Shown here one piece after another: positions 8,758 through 17,314 of a stretch of DNA of 64,000 bases. Below the pieces are notes generated by a model, which worked only from the letters and a program-made list of their open reading frames with translations, ran no database searches and was not told the DNA's origin. Every line of letters begins with the position of its first letter. Position 1 is the first letter of the stretch. The stretch spans positions 20,953-84,952 of the forward strand of contig JAZJZD010000011.1 in assembly GCA_040390025.1 (NCBI GenBank). Reading direction: 5' to 3'. The stretch comes from JAVHYG01 sp040390025. Its GTDB lineage: Bacteria; Pseudomonadota; Gammaproteobacteria; Diplorickettsiales; Diplorickettsiaceae. Made by a program: the position numbers and the translations under genes.

Positions 8758-9831
8758 TTAATAATTGAGTTGTTTGGTCGAAGGCTTTTTATGAGAAATT
8801 GCACTTAGAATTGCCTTTATAACACTCGCTAAAGGAATAGCAAAAAATACTCCCCAAAATCCCAATAATCCCCCGAAAATTAGTACAGCAATAATGATTG
8901 TAACGGGGTGTAAATCAACGGCTTCAGAAAATAAAAAGGGCACAAGTACATTCCCATCTAAAGTGATAATGATTGTGTAGATAGCGATAAGATAAGCGAA
9001 ATGCGCACTCCAGCCCCATTGTAAAAAGCCAATAATCAAGACGGGAATAGTGACCATAACCGCGCCGATATAAGGGATTATGACGGAAATGGCTACCAAA
9101 ACGCTGAGCAACATAGCATACTGCAGTCCCAGCAATGCAAATGATAGATAAGTGACAATCCAAACAATAAGCATTTCTAACGCTTTTCCTCGCACATAAT
9201 TTCCGGTCTGTTCATACACTTCTGTCCAAACTTGTGAAATTAAGCGGCGCTTTTCAGGTAAATACTGGGTAAGCCACCCTATGATTTTATTTTTATCTAA
9301 TAAAAAAAAGTAAACTAATAAAGGAACCAATACAAAATAAATAGCAAAAGCTATGATATTAGGAATGTAAATTAGAGATGCGGAAAGTATCCATTGTCCA
9401 AAATGAGTTAAGCCCGATTTAAACTGAATAATCCAGTCTTGGATTTGCGTTGCTGAAAGATAGTCAGGATAGCGTGTGGGTAGAAATAACAAAATCTCTT
9501 GACCTCGCGCCGCCATATTAGGCAATTCTGAAACTAAGTTACTAAGCTGTCGAAAAAGTAAAGGTAATAACCCGATTATCCCTAAGACAACTAAGCCGAG
9601 AAAGCTAATATAAACGCCTAAAACGGCAGGGAGTCTTGGTAAATGTAGCTTTTCTAAGTAGCTAATAGGCCATTGTAAGAGGTAAGCGATGACAATGCTG
9701 ACGAATACAGGCGCTAAAATTTTTCCAAGAAACGCAAAGACGATAATAATGAATAGTAAAAAAAGCCATAAAATGGCTAATTCCGGATCAAGAACGTATC
9801 GCGACAGCCAATTTTTAACAAGTTGCAGCAT
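8758..9831 (-). CDS. PerM-like AI-2E family transporter/permease
   Basis: An inner-membrane protein of about 357 residues with the usual eight-helix pattern of the AI-2E/PerM family: two N-terminal helices, a hydrophilic segment around residues 75-140, then hydrophobic helices with the family motif YIGAVMVTIPV, and GGLLGFWGVFFAIPLA near the end. The ATG at 9831 was chosen over a GTG at 9846; neither has a strong ribosome-binding site. The transported substrate cannot be told from sequence; members export AI-2, move ions or have unknown roles. Confidence 0.82.
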   Translation of the reverse strand: MLQLVKNWLSRYVLDPELAILWLFLLFIIIVFAFLGKILAPVFVSIVIAYLLQWPISYLEKLHLPRLPAVLGVYISFLGLVVLGIIGLLPLLFRQLSNLVSELPNMAARGQEILLFLPTRYPDYLSATQIQDWIIQFKSGLTHFGQWILSASLIYIPNIIAFAIYFVLVPLLVYFFLLDKNKIIGWLTQYLPEKRRLISQVWTEVYEQTGNYVRGKALEMLIVWIVTYLSFALLGLQYAMLLSVLVAISVIIPYIGAVMVTIPVLIIGFLQWGWSAHFAYLIAIYTIIITLDGNVLVPFLFSEAVDLHPVTIIIAVLIFGGLLGFWGVFFAIPLASVIKAILSAISHKKPSTKQLNY

Positions 9832-9939
9832 AAACGACCAAATCACTATTATGTATAGGAACTCTGGAGTCTATTGAACCATGGGGTTAAAGTCAAAGAC
9901 CGCTATAAGCTTTATTCCATTCATAGAAGTACAAAAATT

Positions 9940-11517
9940 TTACTCCCATTCAATAGTTGCCGGTGGCTTCCCTGACACATCATAAACAACGCGCGAAATA
10001 CCACGTACTTCATTAATAATCCGGTTAGAGATTGTTTCTAACAAAGAATAAGGCAGATGCGCCCAGCGAGCTGTCATAAAGTCGATAGTTTCTATTGCGC
10101 GTATGGCAATGATCGGAGCGTATTGGCGTGCATCTCCAATAACTCCGACTGAATTAACAGGTAGAAATACACAAAAAGCTTGGTTTACCTTGTCATAGTG
10201 ATTATGTTTACGTAACTCTTCTTGAAGAATAACATCGGCTTTGCGGACTAAATCGATATTTTTTGGTGTAACTTCACCTAAAACACGTATCGCTAAGCCA
10301 GGGCCAGGAAAAGGATGCTTATAGACTAAATCCGGCGGTAAGCCTAATTCCAATCCCAACTCGCAAACTTCATCTTTGAATAATTCTCGTAAAGGTTCTA
10401 ATAGTTTCAGTTTAAGTGTATCTGGAAGTCCACCAACATTATGGTGGGATTTTATAGCATGGGCGGCTTTTTGTGTCGTAGTGCCTGCGGATTCAATAAC
10501 ATCGGAGTAAATAGTTCCTTGAGCTAGCCATGCGATATCCGGATATTTACTAGCCTCTTCTTCGAAAATTTTTACAAAAAGATTGCCGATGATTTTACGT
10601 TTTTCTTCAGGTTCGGTGATGCCAATCAATGCTTTCAAAAAACGATCAGACGCATCTATTTTTACAACTGAAATTCCCATATCATCAGCGAGTGCCTGAA
10701 TCGCTGAGTCCTTATCAGTTGTTCGTAATAAGCCTGTATTAACAAAGACACAAAGTAATTGTTTGCCAATCGCTTTGTGTAATAGGGCTGCAAGCACGGT
10801 AGAATCTACACCGCCCGATAATGCTAATAATACTTTTTCTTCCCCTACTTTTTGTTTTATTTCCGCTATCTCATGCTCAAGAATGTAATGTGCTGTCCAC
10901 GTGGATTGACAATAGCAGATGTCTTTAACAAAGCGCTGCAATATTTTTTCACCTTGTTGTGTATGTGTGACTTCCGGATGAAATTGTAAACCATAGAAAT
11001 GTCGTTTTGGATCCGCCATGCCTGCGATAGGTGTATTAGATGTTTTGAGTATAGTTTCAAAATTTGGAGGGACTTGTTCAACGTGATCGCCATGACTCAT
11101 CCAAACATCAAGACAAGCATTTCCTTCTTTGTCAGTAATATTCTCTAACAATTTAATAGGTGATTCAGTTACTTTAGTGATTTTAGCTTTGGCATGGCCA
11201 AATTCACGGTGGGAGCACGGAGCTACTTTGCCTCCAAGTTGCTCGGCCATGGTTTGCATTCCATAACAAATACCTAAAACGGGACAGCCTAACTTAAAAA
11301 CTATTTCAGGCGCGCGCGGCGTTGTATCTAACGTAACCGTTTCAGGCCCGCCAGATAAGATAATGCCTTTAGGAGCGAAGGACTGAATTTCAGATTCAAT
11401 CATATCAAAGGGGTGGACTTCACAATAGACATGCAGGTCACGAATACGTCGCGCAATAAGTGGCGTGTATTGCGAGCCAAAATCTAAAATTAGAATGCGT
11501 TCTTGAGGGATAGTCAT
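9940..11517 (-). CDS. guaA: GMP synthase (glutamine-hydrolysing)
   Basis: Converts XMP to GMP using ATP and glutamine, the last step of guanine nucleotide synthesis. The 525 residues equal the E. coli length. The class I glutamine amidotransferase domain carries the nucleophile in GICYGMQTMA and His/Glu in FHPEVTHT. The ATP-pyrophosphatase P-loop is LSGGVDSTV. The C-terminal dimerisation domain ends in PPATIEWE. It lies 75 bases downstream of guaB on the same strand, in the conserved guaBA order. Confidence 0.97.
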   Translation of the reverse strand: MTIPQERILILDFGSQYTPLIARRIRDLHVYCEVHPFDMIESEIQSFAPKGIILSGGPETVTLDTTPRAPEIVFKLGCPVLGICYGMQTMAEQLGGKVAPCSHREFGHAKAKITKVTESPIKLLENITDKEGNACLDVWMSHGDHVEQVPPNFETILKTSNTPIAGMADPKRHFYGLQFHPEVTHTQQGEKILQRFVKDICYCQSTWTAHYILEHEIAEIKQKVGEEKVLLALSGGVDSTVLAALLHKAIGKQLLCVFVNTGLLRTTDKDSAIQALADDMGISVVKIDASDRFLKALIGITEPEEKRKIIGNLFVKIFEEEASKYPDIAWLAQGTIYSDVIESAGTTTQKAAHAIKSHHNVGGLPDTLKLKLLEPLRELFKDEVCELGLELGLPPDLVYKHPFPGPGLAIRVLGEVTPKNIDLVRKADVILQEELRKHNHYDKVNQAFCVFLPVNSVGVIGDARQYAPIIAIRAIETIDFMTARWAHLPYSLLETISNRIINEVRGISRVVYDVSGKPPATIEWE

Positions 11518-11592
11518 GGGTAATCTATGCTCCGCTTTTTATTTAAGGTTTAATTGCAAGAAGTCTAATGATAGGGTCTAACAATGCATTTT

Positions 11593-13053
11593 TTAACTTT
11601 CTCTAAAATAGTTAGGCGCCTCTTTCGTAATGCTTACATCATGTACATGACTTTCACGCATCCCTGCAGTAGTTACTTTTATGAACTGAGCTTTTTTATG
11701 CAGCTCATCGATATTTCTGCTTCCAGTATATCCCATACCTGCACGTACTCCTCCTAATAAATGATGAATGACTGTTTGTAAAGATCCCTTATAGGGAATA
11801 CGGCCTTCTATTCCCTCAGGAACTAATTTACTTAATTCGATGCTGTCTTGAAAATAACGGTCCGATGAACCTTGTTGCATTGCTCCTAAAGAGCCCATGC
11901 CGCGATAGGTTTTATAAGGCTGCCCTTGGTATAGTTCTATTTCTCCCGGAGCTTCTTCAGTACCTGCAAAGAGGCTACCAATCATTACAGCATGTGCACC
12001 AGCGGCTAGCGCTTTACAGAGGTCGCCCGAATAACGAATCCCACCATCGGCAATAATGGAAACAGATTTTCCTTTTAGAGCAGTAGCAACCTCCATAATG
12101 GCGGTAATCTGGGGCGTACCAACCCCGGTTACGATACGTGTGGTACAAATAGAGCCAGGACCTACCCCTACTTTTACAGCATTTGCACCGACATCTGCTA
12201 AAGCTTTTGCTGCCGCTGCTGTTGCAATATTGCCGGCAATAATAGGTATCTCAGGATATTCTTTTTTTATGTCACGAACTATATTAATAACGCTTTGTGA
12301 ATGCCCATGTGCAGTATCAACACAAAGAATATCAACCCCTGCGTTTATTAAAATAGCGGCACGTTCTTTTGAGCCAGGGCCAACGCCTATGGCTGCACCG
12401 ACACGTAGTTGACCTTGCTTATCTTTAGTTGCTAGAGGTTTTTCTTTGGCTTTTTGTAGATCTTTTGCCGTGATAAGCCCACAGCAATGAAAGTCTTTAT
12501 CAACAATTAGAATTTTTTCTAAACGATGTTGGCGTAATAAATTTATAATTTCTTCAGGAGACGCTTCTTCTTTTACAGTGATTAATCGTTCTTTAGGGGT
12601 CATAATCTCAGAAACAGGACGCGCTAAGTCTTTTTCAAACTGACTATCGCGGTGTGTAACAATTCCTACCAGTTGTTTGTTTTTAATAACAGGGACGCCT
12701 GAGATAAAGTTGGCTGACATTATCTCTAATAGTTCCCGTAATGTTGCTTCGGGTTCAATAGTGATGGGATTTTTGACGATACCACTTTCGAAGTTTTTTA
12801 CTTTTTTGACTTCGCCTGCTTGTGCTTCTGGAGACATGTTTTTATGTATGATTCCCAGCCCTCCTTCTTGCGCTAAAGCAATAGCGAGCTTTGCTTCCGT
12901 CACAGTATCCATGGCCGCAGAAATTAAAGGACTGTTTAGAAGAATGTTGGCAGTCAGCTGTGTAGTTAGCGTGACGTCCTTAGGTAATACTTCCGAATGA
13001 TCGGGAAGTAACAATACATCATCAAAGGTTAACCCTTCTTGAATCATTTTCAT
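11593..13053 (-). CDS. guaB: Inosine-5'-monophosphate dehydrogenase
   Basis: Oxidises IMP to XMP with NAD+, the committed step to GMP. The 486 residues (E. coli has 488) include the N-terminal barrel start (GLTFDDVLL), two CBS domains inserted at about residues 95-205, the catalytic cysteine loop GSICTTR, the phosphate-binding DGGIRYSGD, and the flap motif YRGMGSLGAM. It is the first gene of the guaBA pair. The 191-base region upstream, shared divergently with a repressor-like gene, must hold its promoter. A short hairpin (GTGCT-gaa-AGCAC) lies in that leader. Confidence 0.97.
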   Translation of the reverse strand: MKMIQEGLTFDDVLLLPDHSEVLPKDVTLTTQLTANILLNSPLISAAMDTVTEAKLAIALAQEGGLGIIHKNMSPEAQAGEVKKVKNFESGIVKNPITIEPEATLRELLEIMSANFISGVPVIKNKQLVGIVTHRDSQFEKDLARPVSEIMTPKERLITVKEEASPEEIINLLRQHRLEKILIVDKDFHCCGLITAKDLQKAKEKPLATKDKQGQLRVGAAIGVGPGSKERAAILINAGVDILCVDTAHGHSQSVINIVRDIKKEYPEIPIIAGNIATAAAAKALADVGANAVKVGVGPGSICTTRIVTGVGTPQITAIMEVATALKGKSVSIIADGGIRYSGDLCKALAAGAHAVMIGSLFAGTEEAPGEIELYQGQPYKTYRGMGSLGAMQQGSSDRYFQDSIELSKLVPEGIEGRIPYKGSLQTVIHHLLGGVRAGMGYTGSRNIDELHKKAQFIKVTTAGMRESHVHDVSITKEAPNYFRES

Positions 13054-13174
13054 ACAATTTAGTGTCGATTAAAATTTGCTAAAAGGTACCTTATTGCGCT
13101 CCCTAAAGTCTAGTGCTGAAAGCACATAGGGGTTTTTAGAGTAATAGTGTTAGGGCAAATTTCTTATCTATTTT

Positions 13175-13184
13175 TAGTTAACTA
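13175..13184. promoter_or_regulatory. Small palindrome (TAGTTAACTA) upstream of the XRE/S24-like gene
   Basis: A perfect 10-base palindrome lies about 60 bases before the start codon at 13245 and is followed by a second AGTTAA half-site. It could be an operator for the adjacent repressor, but a 10-base AT-rich palindrome can occur by chance. Confidence 0.25.
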
Positions 13185-13244
13185 TATGAGTTAAAATAGT
13201 TTTTTATCATTAATAAATATCTGTTCACAAGGAGACTTACGATT

Positions 13245-13928
13245 ATGTGCCAGACATTACTTCAGCGTAACTTGGATACACCCGGAGCAAGGCTTAAATA
13301 TCTTCGTTCAATACTACAGCTTACTCGAGCCGAAATAGAAGAAAAATATAAGTTGCCAGAGATTACTTTAAAGTCTTGGGAGAATGGGACGAATAAGCTT
13401 ACTAAAAATGGTCTTAAGCGTTGTATTGCGGTTTATCAAAGTAAAGGTTTAATTGTTGATGAGCGTTGGATAACTGACGGAGAAGGGCTGGATCCCACCG
13501 TTAGACGTTCTTTAGAGCACTATTTTTCTATGCCGAGTGATGCAGAATTACCGGTAGAAGAAGATGAAGATCTTGCTATGATAAGCGATGCTAAGAAGTT
13601 TAGAGATCTTTATTCCAATGCAGTGATTATGATGGTTACAAATAATGAAATGAGTCCTTACTATGAATCGGGTAGTTATGTGGGCGGAATATTAAAAGAA
13701 GATGCCAAAGACTGGGAGAAGCTTGTTGGTAAGGATTGTATTATTCATTTAAAAGATGGAGGTCAGTATTTTAGACGTGTTTATCAAGATTCTTTAGGCC
13801 GCTATAACATCGCTTGTGTAAATCCTACTGTAGCTGCGGATCAACCCGTTATGTATGCGCCAGATATTAAAGGATTAGCACAAGTGATCTGGATTCGGAA
13901 ACGAGACGTGCTTCGCGAAAAGATGTAA
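13245..13928 (+). CDS. XRE-type repressor with degenerate LexA/CI (S24) C-terminal domain
   Basis: A 227-residue regulator. Residues about 14-75 form a helix-turn-helix of the XRE kind (LKYLRSILQLTRAEIEEKY, then LKSWENGTNKLT). Residues about 125-220 have the S24/LexA fold pattern (VTNNEMSPYYESGSYVGG, then GQYFRRVYQ, and CVNPTV). In cleavable members the first segment has Ser before Met and the second has Lys; here those positions read Glu and Arg. It is thus predicted to bind DNA but not to self-cleave. It is divergent from guaB and just upstream of the autoinducer-domain gene. The signal it senses and its targets are unknown. Its ribosome-binding site is AAGGAG, 8 bases before ATG. Confidence 0.78.
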   Translation: MCQTLLQRNLDTPGARLKYLRSILQLTRAEIEEKYKLPEITLKSWENGTNKLTKNGLKRCIAVYQSKGLIVDERWITDGEGLDPTVRRSLEHYFSMPSDAELPVEEDEDLAMISDAKKFRDLYSNAVIMMVTNNEMSPYYESGSYVGGILKEDAKDWEKLVGKDCIIHLKDGGQYFRRVYQDSLGRYNIACVNPTVAADQPVMYAPDIKGLAQVIWIRKRDVLREKM

Positions 13929-13953
13929 ATCAAAAAAAGCTAATCGAAAGTAT

Positions 13954-14451
13954 TTAATTTAGAAAAAATTGCTTGGTATCTTTTTCGATAATTTTAATGA
14001 GGTCATGCTTAAGTCTACCAAGTTTGGCATAATATTTTTTTAGAAAAGCATAATGATCAAATTTGGAGTACCCCGTGGCAAGCATGACCATATATCTTAA
14101 ATGCCTTTTTTGATGAATGAGGAGCAGGCCGTTTTGTATACCAAATAAACGTCGTTGTTGCATGACTTCATTTCCACGGGAATTGATATAATCAAGTTCT
14201 GAAAAAGGGACTATGTTTCGTTGAGAAAATATTTTAGCTATGATGACAGGATCACTTTTAGCTAATTGTTTTTTATAAAGATGATCTTGCCATTCTGGAA
14301 GTGATGAGATAGAGGTTAATTTTTTTGCAGTAGTACTTCCTAAGCCTACGGCAAAGTAATCAATGGAGCCAAGCTTAAAGGCATTGATGTAATCAAGGAA
14401 GATAGCTCTTGTTGAGACCGTAATGATGGGCGTGTAGTGATATTGGTGCAT
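13954..14451 (-). CDS. Solo autoinducer-binding-domain (LuxR-like) protein without DNA-binding domain
   Basis: The 165 residues follow the ligand-binding-domain pattern of LuxR regulators: DYFAVGLG, then LPEWQDHLYKKQLAKSDPVI (the W...Y...DP signature), VPFSELDYI, and FGIQNGLLLIHQK followed by LMLATGYS-like beta strands. The LuxR family adds a C-terminal GerE helix-turn-helix of about 65 residues, which is absent here; the protein ends soon after the last helix (LIKIIEKDTKQFF). No luxI-like gene is in the window. It could buffer a signal or act through a partner protein; both are inference. The similarity is by eye and moderately strong. Confidence 0.6.
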   Translation of the reverse strand: MHQYHYTPIITVSTRAIFLDYINAFKLGSIDYFAVGLGSTTAKKLTSISSLPEWQDHLYKKQLAKSDPVIIAKIFSQRNIVPFSELDYINSRGNEVMQQRRLFGIQNGLLLIHQKRHLRYMVMLATGYSKFDHYAFLKKYYAKLGRLKHDLIKIIEKDTKQFFLN

Positions 14452-14597
14452 AATAGTTTATTGCTAGGGTTATGTTTGTGCGTTAGATATTTAATTTTTT
14501 AAGTTTCTTTGAAGGGAGAGCAGGAGTAAAAGTTAGTATTTTTAGTATTTACATGCTATAAACCCTGAAATTTATTATTTTATTATACTATTATATT

Positions 14598-14617
14598 AAC
14601 AGATAGTTCTATCTGTT
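14598..14617. promoter_or_regulatory. 20-bp perfect dyad overlapping a promoter region
   Basis: AACAGATAG-TT-CTATCTGTT is a perfect inverted repeat with 9-base arms, 14 bases before the ATG of the glycerophosphodiesterase gene and directly after -10-like TATACT/TATATT sequences (14584-14597). The size and position fit an operator site. It is as long as a lux box but has CAG...CTG rather than CTG...CAG, so it is not a standard lux box. The binding protein is unknown; the neighbouring XRE-type regulator is a candidate. Confidence 0.5.
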
Positions 14618-14630
14618 TGGATATAGCCCT

Positions 14631-15419
14631 ATGTTTCCAGATTATCAAGCCAATAGTAAGCCGCTTGTCATTGCTCATCGAGGCGGGGCAGGTTTGTGGC
14701 CCGAAAATACTTTATTTGCATTACAGGAAGCTGCAAAATTAGGAGCAGATTTAAGCGAAATCGATATTCATATGAGCCGCGATGGCGCCTTAATAGCTAT
14801 TCATGATGAAAGTGTAGATCGCACAACAAACGGCAAGGGTTTGGTTAAAGAGTTAACATTAGCGGAATTGAAAAAGTTAGATGCAGGATATCAATGGACT
14901 AATGACGAAGGTCAGACTTTCCCCTTTAGAGGGCGTGGTATCACAATTCCTTCCCTAAGTGAGATTTTTTCTGCGTTTCCAAGGCAAGTTATTAGTTTAG
15001 AGATAAAACAAGATGATCCGCCTATTGCTGCCGCCCTTCGAGAATCCATTAATCGCTATGGTAAGGAAAAACAAGTTTTAGTTTCTGCTTTTAATGCGCG
15101 CACGATGAAAGTCTTTCGAAGACTTTGCCCTAAAATTGCCAATGCAGCTTCTGATTCCGAAGTCCAGCGCTTCTCAAAGCTAAGTAGAATGTATTTAGCT
15201 AGAGCTTTTTCTGTAAAGGCGAGTGCTTTTGAAGTTCCTTTAGATAAAGTGACCCCACTTTTTATAAAGGCCGCCCATAAGAAAAATAAGCGTGTTGACG
15301 TTTGGACGGTTAATGAAGTTGAAGATATGGAGCGCTTGTTAGCCTGGGGAGCCGATGGCATTTTAACGGACTTTCCGGATAGGCTGCTTAATTTGTTGAA
15401 AGCGAGTAATTCTCCTTAA
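14631..15419 (+). CDS. Glycerophosphodiester phosphodiesterase
   Basis: Hydrolyses glycerophosphodiesters, such as deacylated phospholipids, to glycerol-3-phosphate and an alcohol. The 262 residues contain the family signature VIAHRGGAGLWPENT, with the metal and catalytic His and Arg and the Glu of PENT. It is followed by EIDIHMSRDG and IHDESVDRTTNG, with the second catalytic His. The closing motif is VDVWTVNEVEDM, then GADGILTDFPD. There is no signal peptide, so it is cytoplasmic like UgpQ rather than periplasmic like GlpQ. The perfect dyad just upstream suggests regulated expression. Confidence 0.93.
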   Translation: MFPDYQANSKPLVIAHRGGAGLWPENTLFALQEAAKLGADLSEIDIHMSRDGALIAIHDESVDRTTNGKGLVKELTLAELKKLDAGYQWTNDEGQTFPFRGRGITIPSLSEIFSAFPRQVISLEIKQDDPPIAAALRESINRYGKEKQVLVSAFNARTMKVFRRLCPKIANAASDSEVQRFSKLSRMYLARAFSVKASAFEVPLDKVTPLFIKAAHKKNKRVDVWTVNEVEDMERLLAWGADGILTDFPDRLLNLLKASNSP

Positions 15420-15572
15420 ATTCTCTAACTCTTTAGGGTTTAATGGCTTCTGCCATCTCCTTCCATCAGCGCTAGTGTCGTGCCACTAAGTCTGTATAAT
15501 GCTCTGTATAGTATCCGTTATGAAAATTGCGAGCGCGCAACTTAACTTAGGGTGGGTATTAATTTGGACATA

Positions 15573-15699
15573 TATACTCACAGTAATTGGGTTTTTGGCA
15601 AGGCGCTGCGAAAACAGAGCAACCGGAGTATATGTAAAATACATGAGGGTTGCGAGTTAAGGCGGCAACGCAGACAAAAACCCAAGTGCGAAGAGTATA
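15573..15699 (+). repeat. Palindromic repeat element, copy 1 (upstream of ndk)
   Basis: A 127-base element has imperfect terminal inverted repeats of about 25 bases: TATACTCACAGTAATTGGGT... on the left and ...ACCCAAGTGCGAAGAGTATA on the right. The interior also has GC-rich segments that can pair. It shares both ends with copy 2 at 52444-52531. It carries no coding capacity, consistent with a MITE- or REP-like repeat. Its right end lies 19 bases before the ndk start codon. The remainder of the 299-base gap before ndk shows no gene. Confidence 0.75.
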
Positions 15700-15718
15700 A
15701 AACAATAGGGCAAAGACT

Positions 15719-16150
15719 ATGACAAATCAAAGAACACTTTCTATCATCAAACCTGATGCGGTTAGAAAAAATCATATTGGCGCTATCATCCAGCGTTTTG
15801 AAGAGGCAGGGTTGCAGATTATTGCGGCAAAAATGGAGAAACTGACTCAGACGCAGGCGGGGGAATTTTATGCTATTCATAAAGATAGGCCTTTTTTCAA
15901 GGATCTAGTTAATTTTATTTGCTCTGGCCCGGTTATGATTCAGGTTTTGGAAGGCTCTGATGCGATTCAAAAAAATCGTGAGCTGATGGGTGCTACCGAC
16001 CCCAAACATGCTGCAGCTGACACTATTCGAGCAGATTTTGCAGAAAGCATCGATAAAAATGCAGTCCATGGTTCAGACAGTACTGAGACGGCTAAACAGG
16101 AAATAGCTTTTTTCTTTACAGAAGAACAGTGTTTTAGTCGAGATTCCTAG
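15719..16150 (+). CDS. ndk: Nucleoside diphosphate kinase
   Basis: Transfers the gamma phosphate of ATP to nucleoside diphosphates through a phosphohistidine. The 143 residues match the family length. The start TLSIIKPDAV, the GPVMIQVLEG strand, the nucleotide-binding MGATDP, and the active-site histidine in KNAVHGSDS are all present. It is the first gene of a dense plus-strand run; rlmN begins 3 bases after its stop. The 5' leader contains a palindromic repeat element. Confidence 0.97.
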   Translation: MTNQRTLSIIKPDAVRKNHIGAIIQRFEEAGLQIIAAKMEKLTQTQAGEFYAIHKDRPFFKDLVNFICSGPVMIQVLEGSDAIQKNRELMGATDPKHAAADTIRADFAESIDKNAVHGSDSTETAKQEIAFFFTEEQCFSRDS

Positions 16151-16153
16151 TTT

Positions 16154-17272
16154 ATGGAAGTCTTAGTCAAAAATCTGTTGGATTTTAATCGCGAAGCGAT
16201 GCAACTGTTTTTTGCTGACATAGGAGAAAAGCCCTATCGAGCTCAACAGCTTATGCAATGGATTCATCAGCGTGGTGTAAAGGATATTGATGCGATGAGT
16301 AATCTCAGTATGGCTTTGCGTGAGCGTTTAAAAACCATCTCCACAATTGAACTGCCCGAAATTGTTTTTGACCAGCTTTCTGAAGATGGAACTCGCAAGT
16401 GGTTATTACGATTAAAAGACGGTAATTGTATTGAAACAGTTTTTATTCCTGAAGCAAATCGTGGGACATTATGTGTTTCTTCTCAGGTAGGCTGCGCACT
16501 GAATTGTAGTTTTTGTTCGACGGCACAGCAAGGGTTTAGTCGAAACTTAACGGTAGCAGAAATTATTGGTCAAGTATGGATTGCAGTACGTTATTTGGCT
16601 GGTAAATCATTATGTCATGATCGTACAGTGAGTAATATTGTCATGATGGGAATGGGAGAGCCGTTATTAAATTTTGAAAACGTTGTTAAAGCAATGGATG
16701 TTATGATGGATGACTTTGCTTATGGATTTTCTAAGCGCCGTGTGACGTTAAGTACTTCTGGTATTGTGCCAGCATTACAAAAATTATCTGAGGTAAGTGA
16801 AGTTGCATTGGCTGTTTCTTTACATGCGCCTAATGATGAATTGAGAAACCTTTTAGTCCCAATTAATAAAAAATACCCATTAAAAGAATTATTAAGTGTG
16901 TGTCGTAATTATTTTAAAGATGACAGTCGTCGTCGTATTACGATGGAATATGTTATGTTAGACGGTATTAACGATCAGCTTGAACATGCACATCAATTAA
17001 TTAAGATTTTGCAAGGGATTCCTGTTAAAGTTAATTTGATTCCATTTAACCCTTTTCCAAATACTATTTATCGCCGTTCCTCTCAGGCAACCATCGATAA
17101 ATTTAGAGATTATTTACTTAAAGCAGGTATTAATACGATTACACGAAAAACACGTGGTGAGGATATTGATGCCGCTTGTGGTCAATTAATAGGCCGTGTG
17201 CAGGATAGAAGCCACCGAAGTCGACAACATAGAATAATTCCTGCAATCGTGGAATTACCAGCAGCTTGTTGA
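16154..17272 (+). CDS. rlmN: Dual-specificity 23S rRNA A2503 / tRNA A37 C2-methyltransferase
   Basis: A radical-SAM enzyme that methylates C2 of A2503 in 23S rRNA and A37 in certain tRNAs. The 372 residues contain the CxxxCxxC cluster motif (CALNCSFC), with the preceding RGTLCVSSQVG. Further family motifs are VMMGMGEPLLNF, VTLSTSG, LAVSLHAP, and NLIPFNPFP. A C-terminal cysteine in DAACGQL matches the catalytic methyl-carrier cysteine. It is packed between ndk and pilF as in many gammaproteobacteria. Confidence 0.97.
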   Translation: MEVLVKNLLDFNREAMQLFFADIGEKPYRAQQLMQWIHQRGVKDIDAMSNLSMALRERLKTISTIELPEIVFDQLSEDGTRKWLLRLKDGNCIETVFIPEANRGTLCVSSQVGCALNCSFCSTAQQGFSRNLTVAEIIGQVWIAVRYLAGKSLCHDRTVSNIVMMGMGEPLLNFENVVKAMDVMMDDFAYGFSKRRVTLSTSGIVPALQKLSEVSEVALAVSLHAPNDELRNLLVPINKKYPLKELLSVCRNYFKDDSRRRITMEYVMLDGINDQLEHAHQLIKILQGIPVKVNLIPFNPFPNTIYRRSSQATIDKFRDYLLKAGINTITRKTRGEDIDAACGQLIGRVQDRSHRSRQHRIIPAIVELPAAC

Positions 17273-17314
17273 GCCTTTTTTCTCATCTGGCAATTTATGG
17301 GAGATAACATTTCA

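Noticed and set aside
14598..14617. Lux box interpretation of the 20-bp dyad
   Set aside because: Half-site order is CAG...CTG, the reverse of the usual lux box, and the neighbouring LuxR-like protein has no DNA-binding domain.
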